NCBI GenBank assembly: GCA_964516865.1
Contig: CAZEXD010000031.1
Span: 1-6,622, forward strand
Source: CAZEXD01 sp964516865
GTDB lineage: Bacteria; Patescibacteriota; Minisyncoccia; Minisyncoccales; Staskawiczbacteraceae
Direction: 5' to 3'
Length of the DNA stretch: 6,622 nt
Both the position numbers and the translations under genes were made by a program. The notes beneath the pieces were generated by a model. That model had not been told where the DNA came from. It did no database searches and saw nothing but the letters and a program-made list of their open reading frames with translations. Below are positions 1-6,278 of the stretch, piece by piece; within the stretch, counting starts at the first letter, position 1; every line of letters starts with the position of its first letter.

Positions 1-743
1 ATAAAAATCTCGCCCCTAATGTTGCTGGCAGCATTAACAAGATATTTTGCACCCTTTTGAGAAATGAGACGGCCTGCAAAAAGAACAATTTTTTTACCGC
101 TAATGTTATATTTTTCATCAAGATAAGATGTGTCTACCCCTTCCGGAAAATTTACAGGGTTTACTCCACCCGGGATAACATAGATATTTTCTCGTTGGCT
201 GGGAGGGTAAATGCTTTTAAATGTTTTTATAAGTTTTGTTCTGCTATCACCACTTACCACCGTAACCGCTTTACTTTTCCTTAAAGAATCCTCGGAGAGA
301 GGATAAATTCTTTTATCGGCAATAATATTATAAAGACAACTACCATGAGAGGTGATAATATATTTTATTTTTTTAAGAGCGTAAATATATCTCGCTACCC
401 AGCTTATAATAGAGAGATGATTTACGTGAATGATATCCGGTTCAAAATTAGCGACCGCTTCTATAGTAGTGTCCAAATAGGCCTTATAAATTTCGGTAAT
501 TTCCCGATCGCTTAATTCGGTATATTTTTTCGCGCCCTTAAGTTCGGGGTGAGAAATAAAAACCGGAGTTTGGGGAGAATTTACTTTGTATTGTTTTATT
601 TTTTCCTCCAAAAACCTCCGCTCTTCTGGAATAACAAGGCCTATTTTATGGTTTAGTTTTAGTAGTTCGGTAATTAGGTGTCGTAAATAAGTGGCGCTGC
701 CCGATCCCCACAAAGGAAAATCATAAAGAAAGAGAATTTTCAT
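1..743 (-). CDS. GT-B fold (GT4-like) glycosyltransferase, 3' end cut by the window edge
   Basis: I translated this frame by hand from the ATG at 743-741 on the minus strand. It stays open for 247 codons and leaves the window, so the C-terminal part is missing. The start MKILFLYDFP followed by a Gly/Ser loop (GSGSATY, about residues 13-19) is the usual GT-B N-terminal beta strand and glycine-rich loop. Further on come HVNH (106-109), SHGS (132-135), VIPGGV (189-194) and LFAGRLISQKG (221-231). The last two are hallmark GT4 segments: the linker into the C-terminal nucleotide-sugar domain and its first strand with the conserved Arg and Lys. The enzyme would transfer a sugar from a nucleotide donor to a glycan or lipid acceptor on the cytoplasmic face of the membrane. 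Donor and acceptor cannot be told. No Shine-Dalgarno motif precedes the ATG. It is divergent from galT, which fits a role in nucleotide-sugar or envelope metabolism. The family call is firm; the substrate is unknown. Confidence 0.9.
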   Translation of the reverse strand, partial: MKILFLYDFPLWGSGSATYLRHLITELLKLNHKIGLVIPEERRFLEEKIKQYKVNSPQTPVFISHPELKGAKKYTELSDREITEIYKAYLDTTIEAVANFEPDIIHVNHLSIISWVARYIYALKKIKYIITSHGSCLYNIIADKRIYPLSEDSLRKSKAVTVVSGDSRTKLIKTFKSIYPPSQRENIYVIPGGVNPVNFPEGVDTSYLDEKYNISGKKIVLFAGRLISQKGAKYLVNAASNIRGEIF

Positions 744-801
744 ATTTTGTATTGTTAAAAACTATTTTTTAATTTGATAGGGAAGGACTATAATTTTTTA
801 A

Positions 802-817
802 CCCCCTTATTTGGGGG
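802..817. other. C5/G5 hairpin in the glycosyltransferase leader
   Basis: CCCCC (802-806) and GGGGG (813-817) pair around a 6-base loop, TTATTT on the plus strand. In so AT-rich a spacer this is conspicuous. It lies about 60 bases before the glycosyltransferase ATG and inside the mRNA leader predicted from the minus-strand promoter. On neither strand is the hairpin followed by a T tract, so it does not look like an intrinsic terminator. Its role is unknown; mRNA stability or control of translation would be guesses. Confidence 0.4.
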
Positions 818-833
818 ATTCTCAGTATAATTT

Positions 834-862
834 ATTTTACTTTTCTTAAACCCCTCTGTCAA
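834..862 (-). promoter_or_regulatory. Sigma-70-type promoter of the glycosyltransferase
   Basis: On the minus strand a perfect -35 TTGACA (862-857) is followed by exactly 17 bases and a -10 TAAAAT (839-834, 5 of 6 consensus). Transcription would start near 827, giving a leader of about 85 bases that contains the C5/G5 hairpin. A second -10-like TATACT (829-824) lies just downstream. Confidence 0.65.
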
Positions 863-902
863 TCTTTTTTAGATGATAAACCTGTTGTTTTTAGCGAGAT
901 TA

Positions 903-911
903 TGATAAAAT
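903..911 (+). promoter_or_regulatory. Extended -10 promoter element of galT
   Basis: TGATAAAAT matches the extended -10 form TGnTAnnnT. No convincing -35 lies at the proper distance: TTGTTT at 885-890 is only 15 bases away. Transcription would start at about 917-919, a few bases before the ATG at 922, so the galT mRNA would be nearly leaderless. That agrees with the absence of a Shine-Dalgarno motif. Confidence 0.45.
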
Positions 912-921
912 AAAAAAATCT

Positions 922-1959
922 ATGAGAAATAAAGTTTCCCGATTTTCTTCAGAGTTGAGAATGGACATTATCAGTGGAGATTGGGTGGTTGTTGCTACCG
1001 GCAGGGCAAGAAAGCCGGAGACCTTTGTTTTCCCGACGAAGAAAGGAATTAGAAAGGAATCTTTTTCAAAAAAATGTCCATTTTGCAATATTGAAACACA
1101 AAAAGAGCCGGCTCTTATTATGGTTAATGGCAAAGAGATAAAGTTTAATGGCGTTATTCCTAAAAATTGGACAACCATAGTGGTCCCCAATAAATATCCT
1201 GCTTTTGTAAAATCCGACTCCCTAAACGAAAGACTTGAAGGGCCTTTGTATAAAGCAATGGACGGCGTCGGTTTTCATGAAGTAGTTGTTACTAAAGATC
1301 ACAGAAAACAAATTGCCGATTTTAGCGTTAATCAGGTTAAAGAAATTTTTGATGTTTATCAAAAAAGATATTTAGATTTAATGAAAGAGAAATTTGTAAA
1401 TTATATTTCTATTTTCCATAATCATGGTCCTTTGGCCGGCGCCTCAATTTCTCATCCTCATTCCCAAATAATTACTACGCCGCTTTTTGATACTGATCTT
1501 AAAAACGCTCTTTGGAAAGCAAAGCATTATTTTGAAAGCAAAAAATCCTGTATTTATTGCGAAATGAGCAGTTGGGAAAGAAGGGTAAAGAAAAGGGTTG
1601 TTTTGGAAAATGAAGATTTTATGGCCATCTGTCCTTTTGCCTCAAAAACCGCCTTTGAAGTAATTATCACCCCCAAACAGCATCTTTCTTACTTTGAAAG
1701 AATAAAAGAATCAGAAAAATGGGCATTAGCCGAAATTTTTCAGAAGATTTTAAGAAAAATTTACAGGGGTTTGAATAATCCAGATTACAATTTTTATTTA
1801 CATACCGCACCCCGTGATGGAAAGTCGCACGATTACTATCATTGGCACTGGACTATTTTACCCAAAACCTCTATTTGGGCCGGCTTTGAAATCGGGACGA
1901 GAATGGAAATTTCAACCATTGAGCCAGAGAAGGCAGCGGCATATTTAAGGAAACAATAA
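922..1959 (+). CDS. galT: Galactose-1-phosphate uridylyltransferase (Leloir pathway)
   Basis: GalT moves UMP from UDP-glucose to galactose-1-phosphate through a uridylyl-histidine intermediate. It is a cytoplasmic enzyme with two HIT-like folds. The 345 residues match the usual length of about 350. The N-terminus SELRMDIISGDWVVVATGRA is family-typical, which supports the ATG at 922 over the later Met14. CPFC (Cys52, Cys55), His119 in GFHEVVV and His178 fit the zinc site of the E. coli enzyme. NHGPLAGAS (167-175) leads into HPHSQ (178-182), where His180 should be the nucleophile and Gln182 the conserved glutamine. The C-terminal half carries YLHTAP (292-297) and YHWHW (306-310), the second-metal and substrate region. 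A second CxxC (Cys210, Cys213) is extra relative to the E. coli protein. No neighbour for galK or galE is in view, so uridylyl transfer to another sugar phosphate is possible. Confidence 0.92.
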   Translation: MRNKVSRFSSELRMDIISGDWVVVATGRARKPETFVFPTKKGIRKESFSKKCPFCNIETQKEPALIMVNGKEIKFNGVIPKNWTTIVVPNKYPAFVKSDSLNERLEGPLYKAMDGVGFHEVVVTKDHRKQIADFSVNQVKEIFDVYQKRYLDLMKEKFVNYISIFHNHGPLAGASISHPHSQIITTPLFDTDLKNALWKAKHYFESKKSCIYCEMSSWERRVKKRVVLENEDFMAICPFASKTAFEVIITPKQHLSYFERIKESEKWALAEIFQKILRKIYRGLNNPDYNFYLHTAPRDGKSHDYYHWHWTILPKTSIWAGFEIGTRMEISTIEPEKAAAYLRKQ

Positions 1960-2000
1960 TTTTTTCATTTTTTAAAAAACTTTTGGCTTTAGTGTCGTTT

Positions 2001-2031
2001 TTGATTTTTTGTCGGAAAGTTGGATTATAAT
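2001..2031 (+). promoter_or_regulatory. Probable promoter of dnaG-rpoD
   Basis: A perfect -10 TATAAT (2026-2031) has TTGATT (2001-2006, 4 of 6) upstream at a long 19-base spacing. Transcription would start near 2038 and leave a leader of about 55 bases before the dnaG ATG at 2093. A weak 7-bp inverted repeat (AGCTTAA at 2052-2058, TTAAGCT at 2069-2075) lies in that leader; I assign it no function. Confidence 0.5.
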
Positions 2032-2092
2032 AAATAATAAAAGAGATTTAAAGCTTAACTAAAATTAATTAAGCTCTCATATTGTATTTTAG

Positions 2093-3934
2093 ATGACGGA
2101 CTCGCAAATAGAAGAAATAAAGAACAGATTAAACATTGTTGAGGTAATTGGCAGTTATATTAAACTGAAAAAAACCGGCGCAAATTATCGGGCGATTTGT
2201 CCATTTCATTCAGAAAAGACGCCATCTTTTTTTGTTTCGCCTGTCCGTCAAATCTGGCATTGTTTTGGTTGCGGTGCCGGCGGTTCTATTTTTGATTTTG
2301 TAAAGCAAATTGAAGGCATTGAGTTTGGCGATGCTTTGCGATTTTTGGCCCAAAAAGCCGGCGTGGAATTAAAAAGGCAAGACCCCAAAATAAGAACCGA
2401 AAGACAGCGCCTTTATGAGATTTTAGAACTGGCCTGCTGTTTTTTTGAAAAACAATTAGAAGCCAGCAATAGAGGCAAAGAGGCATTAAAATATCTCTTG
2501 TCGCGGAAAATAAGCAAAGAAAGCGTTAAAAAGTGGCGGTTGGGTTATGCTCCCAATACCTGGCAGGGGCTTTCTGATTTTTTGGTAGGCAAAGGATATT
2601 CTCGAGAAGAATTGGAAAAAGCGGGTTTGGCGGTTAAATCCGAGAAATCAGATAGTTATTATGACCGTTTTCGAGGAAGAATTATTTTTCCGGTTTTTGA
2701 CTTGAATTCTCAGCCCATTGGTTTCGGGGCGAGAATTTTTGAAAAAGAAGAAAAAGGAGAAACAGCGAAATATATTAACACACCCCAAACAATTCTTTAT
2801 GATAAAAGCCGCATTCTTTATGGTTTAAATTTTGCAAAACTACCAATTAGAAAAAGTAATAGTTGTGTGATTACTGAAGGATATACCGATGTGATAATGG
2901 CTCATCAAGCCGGTTTTGAAAACACGGTGGCGGTATCGGGAACTGCTTTAACCCCTTTTCATTTAGAGATTTTAAAAAGATATACCGAAAATCTTGTTTT
3001 GGCATTTGATATGGATATTGCCGGTGACACCGCAACCAAAAGGGGAATAGAAATGGCGCAGGAAGCCGGGTTTAATATAAAAATTATTAAAAAAACAGAA
3101 AAAGATTCTGATCCGGCGGATGTAATTTCAAAAAATCCGTTAGAGTGGGAAAAATCGCTTAAAGAAGCCAGATCGATTCTTGATTTTTATTTTGATTCTG
3201 CTATTTCTAAATACAATAAAGACACAGTCGAGGGAAAGAAAGAAATTGGCAAGATAATTCTGCCAGTTATTAAAAGGATTCCGAACAAAATTGAACAGTC
3301 GTTTTGGATTCAAAAGTTGGCGACAATTTTAAAGGTAAGAGAAGAAAGCGTGTTGGAGGAATTGAAAAAAACGAAAACAGAGCCGGTTTTTACCGTTAAC
3401 AAAACAGGTGTTTCCGAAGACAGTCAATCAGCATTAGGTGGGGGAGGGGTGGTTAAGGAATTTTTAAAGCCGCAAGACAGAAAAATAATACTTGAAGAAA
3501 AAATCGTTTCTTTATTATTAAGGGACCCTGCTACTTTAGATTTGGTGGATTCTCAATATTTGGAGTTTTTTTCGGAAAAAACAAAAAAATTGATAGAAAC
3601 CCTTAAGAAAGAGAATATTAGTAATTTCTTAAAAACAGGAGAAAAAGACGAGGCAAAGAAAAAGATTAATGATTTTATTTTAAATTACGCTGAAAAAGAA
3701 AATAGCGAAGAATTTAAAAATTTTTTAGCAGCCCTTTCGTTAAGGGCAGAAATTGAGTATGATGAAGATGCGGAAGAAGAAATCCAGACCTGTCTTTCCT
3801 TTTTGAGGTCAATTGAAATTAAAAATAAATTAAAAGAAATATCTGATGAATTAAAGTTAGCCGAAGCGGAAAATAACTCTGAAAAAGCAAAAGAACTAAT
3901 AGAAAAATTTAATAAATTAAGCAGAGAATTATAA
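2093..3934 (+). CDS. dnaG: DNA primase DnaG
   Basis: DnaG makes the RNA primers for Okazaki fragments and leading-strand starts, working with the DnaB helicase at the fork. At 613 residues it has the full family length. The N-terminal CHC2 zinc ribbon uses Cys36, His39, Cys57 and Cys60 (CPFH, HCFGC). The catalytic core has YYDRFRGRIIFPVFD (189-203) and GFGARIF (210-216). Its TOPRIM domain shows EGYTDV (Glu262-Val267), AFDMD (Asp306, Asp308) and DPAD (Asp340), the acidic metal-binding residues. After about residue 440 a glycine-rich linker (LGGGG, 449-453) leads to a charged, helical C-terminal domain, the usual place of DnaB contact, which is weakly conserved. The first ATG is chosen because the helix IEEIKNRLNIVEVIGSYIKL directly after it is the standard DnaG beginning. 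rpoD follows 9 bases later, almost certainly co-transcribed as in the classical rpsU-dnaG-rpoD operon; rpsU is not here. Confidence 0.97.
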   Translation: MTDSQIEEIKNRLNIVEVIGSYIKLKKTGANYRAICPFHSEKTPSFFVSPVRQIWHCFGCGAGGSIFDFVKQIEGIEFGDALRFLAQKAGVELKRQDPKIRTERQRLYEILELACCFFEKQLEASNRGKEALKYLLSRKISKESVKKWRLGYAPNTWQGLSDFLVGKGYSREELEKAGLAVKSEKSDSYYDRFRGRIIFPVFDLNSQPIGFGARIFEKEEKGETAKYINTPQTILYDKSRILYGLNFAKLPIRKSNSCVITEGYTDVIMAHQAGFENTVAVSGTALTPFHLEILKRYTENLVLAFDMDIAGDTATKRGIEMAQEAGFNIKIIKKTEKDSDPADVISKNPLEWEKSLKEARSILDFYFDSAISKYNKDTVEGKKEIGKIILPVIKRIPNKIEQSFWIQKLATILKVREESVLEELKKTKTEPVFTVNKTGVSEDSQSALGGGGVVKEFLKPQDRKIILEEKIVSLLLRDPATLDLVDSQYLEFFSEKTKKLIETLKKENISNFLKTGEKDEAKKKINDFILNYAEKENSEEFKNFLAALSLRAEIEYDEDAEEEIQTCLSFLRSIEIKNKLKEISDELKLAEAENNSEKAKELIEKFNKLSREL

Positions 3935-3943
3935 AATTATAAT

Positions 3944-5308
3944 ATGAAACATAAAACAAAAAATAAAAGACAAAAAAAATCCCATTTGGCGAAATTACGT
4001 CAAAAGAGGGTTCGGCGTCCGAAAAGGAAAAGAGTAGTCAGAAAGAAAACTGCCAAATTATCTCATGCCAAAAGACAAAAAAAGAAAGTTAAAAAAAACA
4101 ACAAAAGGATTTTAAAAGATTTAAAAGCCAAAAAAATAAAAAGAAGCCGTAGAATTAAAAGAATTAAAAAAATTAAAACAAAAAAAGTGGGAGTAAAACG
4201 GCTTAAGAGGGCGAGAAAAGAAAGAAAGAAAAAAATTACCATTACGGCGGAAAGATTAAAAAATATTTTAAAAAAGGGTGAGGAAAGAGGTTTTGTGACC
4301 ACTTCTGAAATTTTATATAACTTTCCCAATATTGAGCAAAACATTGATGAATTAGAAAAACTTTATGAGATTTTTCAAAAAAAAGGAATTGAAATAAAAG
4401 AATCACAAGATTTTTTAGAGATCAAAGGCGAAAAAAAAGAAAAAAAGAACAAGTCCCTTTTTGCCATTGGTAAAATAGATCCTATTCAAATGTATTTGAA
4501 AGAAATTGGGAAGGTCGGATTTTTAAGCGCAAAAGAAGAGAAAGAATTAGCCAAAAGAATTGAAGCTGGCGACGAAGAAGCAAAAAATAAATTGGCGCTA
4601 GCTAATTTGCGTTTGGTTGTTTCTATTGCTAAAAAATATGTCGGTCGTTCTCAGAATTTAACCCTTCTTGATTTAATTCAAGAAGGAAATTTGGGGCTTT
4701 TTAAAGCAGTAAAGAAATTTGATTGGCGAAAAGGGTATAAGTTTTCCACTTACGCCACCTGGTGGATTAGACAGGCAATTACGAGAGCATTGGCAGATCA
4801 GGCAAGAACAATTAGAATTCCCGTCCATATGATTGAGACAATTTCGAAATATACAAAAGTAAGAAAGAATCTTTTGCAAGAATTAGGGCGAGAACCGTTA
4901 GCCGAAGAAATAGCGGCGGAGATGGGGTTGGAGGTTGATAAGGTTCATCATATAAGAAAAATTGCCCAAAAAGCAGTTTCTTTGGAAACTCCGATTGGAG
5001 AAGATAAAGAAAAACAGGAAAATATTTTGGCAGAGTTCATTAAAGACGAAAAAACCGTGGCACCTAATATGGAATCAGCGAGAAAACTTTTAAAAAGACG
5101 ATTAAAAGAACTCTCGGTCGACTTAACCCCCAGAGAATTAAAAATTTTGACAATGAGATTTGGATTAGAAGATGGTGTAATGCATACCCTTGAAGAAACG
5201 GGTAAAGAATTTAATGTAACCAGAGAGAGAATCCGCCAAATTCAGGCAAAAGCCCTGGAAAAACTTCGCAAACACGAACAATTAAAAAAAGTTAAAGATT
5301 ATTATTGA
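3944..5308 (+). CDS. rpoD: Primary sigma factor RpoD (sigma-70 group 1) with a long basic N-terminal arm
   Basis: RpoD directs RNA polymerase to housekeeping promoters. Reading from the C-terminus: region 4 has a helix-turn-helix with TLEETGKEFNVTRERIRQIQ (415-434) for the -35 element; region 3 spans about 300-375; region 2 has NLRLVVSIAKKYV (221-233), LDLIQEGNLGL (242-252) and FSTYATWWIRQAITRA (267-282) for core binding, -10 recognition and melting. Region 1.2 starts at DPIQMYLKEIG (179-189). About residues 98-160 resemble region 1.1, which marks a group 1 factor. Residues 1-97 are unusual: 55 of the first 100 residues are Lys or Arg, without acidic balance. The ATG at 3944 is the only Met before residue 183, so a later ATG would remove region 1.1. 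No Shine-Dalgarno motif precedes it. A-runs at 4377-4384, 4431-4438 and 4440-4446 could allow slippage. No terminator follows directly. Confidence 0.96.
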   Translation: MKHKTKNKRQKKSHLAKLRQKRVRRPKRKRVVRKKTAKLSHAKRQKKKVKKNNKRILKDLKAKKIKRSRRIKRIKKIKTKKVGVKRLKRARKERKKKITITAERLKNILKKGEERGFVTTSEILYNFPNIEQNIDELEKLYEIFQKKGIEIKESQDFLEIKGEKKEKKNKSLFAIGKIDPIQMYLKEIGKVGFLSAKEEKELAKRIEAGDEEAKNKLALANLRLVVSIAKKYVGRSQNLTLLDLIQEGNLGLFKAVKKFDWRKGYKFSTYATWWIRQAITRALADQARTIRIPVHMIETISKYTKVRKNLLQELGREPLAEEIAAEMGLEVDKVHHIRKIAQKAVSLETPIGEDKEKQENILAEFIKDEKTVAPNMESARKLLKRRLKELSVDLTPRELKILTMRFGLEDGVMHTLEETGKEFNVTRERIRQIQAKALEKLRKHEQLKKVKDYY

Positions 5309-5321
5309 TTTGTTGGTTATC

Positions 5322-5349
5322 TTGACAGAGTTGCTAACATTAAAATAAT
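5322..5349 (+). promoter_or_regulatory. Strong promoter candidate before the SWIB gene
   Basis: A perfect -35 TTGACA (5322-5327) stands 16 bases before AATAAT (5344-5349, 5 of 6). It begins 14 bases after the rpoD stop. A start near 5356 would give a leader of about 140 bases before the chosen SWIB ATG at 5494. This suggests the small gene has its own strong transcript in addition to read-through from dnaG-rpoD. Confidence 0.6.
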
Positions 5350-5403
5350 GGGGTAATATAAAACAAAGGTTGTAATTTATTATTAATTAAAACAAAATTC
5401 ATT

Positions 5404-5460
5404 TGGTTAAGCGCATTCAAGAAGTTTTCTAACCATTTTAATAAAAAGTTAAAAGATGGT
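5404..5460 (+). other. Possible alternative RNA hairpins in the SWIB leader
   Basis: TAACCA (5430-5435) can pair with TGGTTA upstream (5404-5409). The overlapping ACCATTTTAA (5432-5441) can pair instead with TTAAAA...TGGT downstream (5449-5460, with a two-base bulge). The two stems exclude each other, as in attenuator or switch leaders. Both are short and AU-rich, so chance is a serious alternative. Confidence 0.25.
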
Positions 5461-5493
5461 TTAGAAGTGTTTGCATTTAACCAGAATAAAAAT

Positions 5494-5751
5494 ATGCCAA
5501 GAAAACCAAATGCGGCTTTTATGAGACCGATGAAGCTTACCCCCGCGTTAGAGGCAGTGGTTGGTAAGGGTCCGATGCCACGTTCTCAAGTGGTAAAAAA
5601 ACTTTGGGCGTATATCAAAAAAAATGGCTTGCAGGACAAGAAAAACAAAAGAAATATTAATGCCGATGCCAAACTGAAAGCAGTGTTTGGAGGAAAGGCG
5701 ACTGTTAATATGTTTGAAATGACTAAACTTGTTGCCAAACATCTTTCCTAA
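5494..5751 (+). CDS. Stand-alone SWIB/MDM2-domain protein
   Basis: The 85-residue product is almost entirely one SWIB domain: MKLTPALEAVVG (13-24), MPRSQVVKKLWAYIKKN (28-44), LQDKKNKRNINADAKLKAVF (46-65) and VNMFEMTKLVAKHL (71-84). These are close to the family consensus. In eukaryotes SWIB domains sit in chromatin remodelling complexes; in bacteria they occur alone or fused to DNA topoisomerase I in chlamydiae. A nucleoid or DNA-associated role is possible here but not shown. The frame is also open from a GTG at 5467, but I prefer the ATG at 5494: MPRKPNAAF is a common beginning for such proteins and the extra nine residues look like leader sequence. No Shine-Dalgarno motif precedes either. 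It has its own strong promoter, lies directly behind rpoD and is closed by a strong terminator. High Lys content suits nucleic-acid binding. The domain call is firm, the function open. Confidence 0.93.
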   Translation: MPRKPNAAFMRPMKLTPALEAVVGKGPMPRSQVVKKLWAYIKKNGLQDKKNKRNINADAKLKAVFGGKATVNMFEMTKLVAKHLS

Positions 5752-5765
5752 TACCGAATAACTTG

Positions 5766-5807
5766 AAACAGAAAAATCCGCTTTTGGAAAAGCGGATTTT
5801 TCTGTTT
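5766..5807. terminator. Intrinsic terminator, probably bidirectional
   Basis: A perfect 20-bp inverted repeat (5766-5785 and 5788-5807) encloses two bases, GG. The GC part CCGC/GCGG is flanked by A5 on the left and T5 on the right, so it has a U-tract in both directions. It begins 14 bases after the SWIB stop and ends the dnaG-rpoD-SWIB block. It also shields that block from the decayed region on its right. Confidence 0.88.
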
Positions 5808-5890
5808 ATCGCTCTTGAATTTATCCATGCTGAAAAGAGATTTTTTAATGAGATTGTCTTTTTAAAAACATTTTTGTAAATTTTCATACT

Positions 5891-6237
5891 ATGGAAGAAT
5901 TTGATATACCAATTTTTAAGAAGACCTATAATTGGTATAAAACCTTTTATGGTTATTGAGACACAGTATCCAAACAAGACCGCTACACTCTTTGGCAACG
6001 CTGCGAAAATTTAATTTTAGATATCCTCGAAAACATCTTAGAGGCAAGCCATTTGCTTAGAGCAGATAAAATTCCGACATTAGAAAAACCAGTATTAAAT
6101 TAAACTTGCTGAGAGTATTCCTACGCCTGTGTAAAGAGGTAAAGGCAATTGACAATAAAAAGTACGTTCTTTTACAAGAAGCAATCGACGAAATAGGCAG
6201 AATGCTTGGGGGATGGATTAAATCAACTAAAGAATAG
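5891..6237 (+). pseudogene. avd: Broken avd: DGR accessory variability determinant (four-helix-bundle protein)
   Basis: Avd is the small basic four-helix-bundle partner of the reverse transcriptase in diversity-generating retroelements; it binds RNA and RT for mutagenic retrohoming. Starting at the ATG at 5891, frame one gives MEEFDIPIFKKTYNWYKTFY, a TGA stop at 5957-5959, then DRYTLWQRCENLILDILENI and a segment with KIPTLEKP. At about 6092-6094 one base is missing. The +1-shifted frame then continues KLNLLRVFLRLCKEVKAIDN, KKYVLLQEAIDEIGRMLGGW and IKSTKE to TAG at 6235-6237. Order and motifs (IFKKTY, DRYTL.QRCE, LEK, RL.KE.KAIDNKKY, IGRMLGGWIKS) follow Avd from end to end, and the total of about 115 codons is the family length. 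Two separate lesions mean it makes no full product. The rest is remarkably well kept, so inactivation looks recent. Sequencing error could explain one lesion, hardly both. Related 23S rRNA intervening-sequence proteins share the fold, but IGRMLGGW favours Avd. Confidence 0.85.
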
Positions 6238-6251
6238 CAGAACGATAAACG

Positions 6252-6278
6252 AAATACTCCCCGAAAAGGAGAGTATTT
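6252..6278. other. Hairpin beside the DGR repeat
   Basis: AAATACTC (6252-6259) pairs with GAGTATTT (6271-6278). After a C/A mismatch, CC (6261-6262) pairs with GG (6268-6269), closing a GAAAA loop on the plus strand. Read in the sense of the template-like repeat, the hairpin lies right at and after its terminal TAA. DGR target genes often have a small hairpin or cruciform just downstream of the variable repeat that aids target recognition. The alternative is a weak terminator of avd; no proper T-tract follows on the plus strand. Confidence 0.5.

Noticed and set aside
57..284. 75-codon plus-strand ORF
   Set aside because: It lies antisense within the glycosyltransferase, whose GT4 motifs are clear on the minus strand.
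900..1190. 96-codon minus-strand ORF
   Set aside because: Antisense shadow of the galT 5' end with no recognisable domain; the plus frame has the CPFC zinc motif.
1960..1985. Terminator after galT
   Set aside because: Only T6A6-type self-complementarity with no loop and no GC stem is present.
4063..4344. 93-codon minus-strand ORF encoding a very hydrophobic, membrane-like peptide
   Set aside because: It is the complement of the Lys-rich rpoD arm: AAA/AAG codons read backwards give Phe and Leu. The apparent membrane segments are an artefact.
5854..5882. Promoter for avd (TTGTCT, 17 bases, TAAATT)
   Set aside because: Both hexamers match at only 4 of 6 in very AT-rich DNA, too weak to list as a feature.
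5957..5959. TGA in avd read as glycine (code 25) or another amino acid
   Set aside because: The other genes are full length under the standard code with no internal TGA, and a separate frameshift also breaks the gene.
5723..5998. 91-codon minus-strand ORF
   Set aside because: It spans the SWIB 3' end, the perfect terminator palindrome and the avd start, and shows no family motif.
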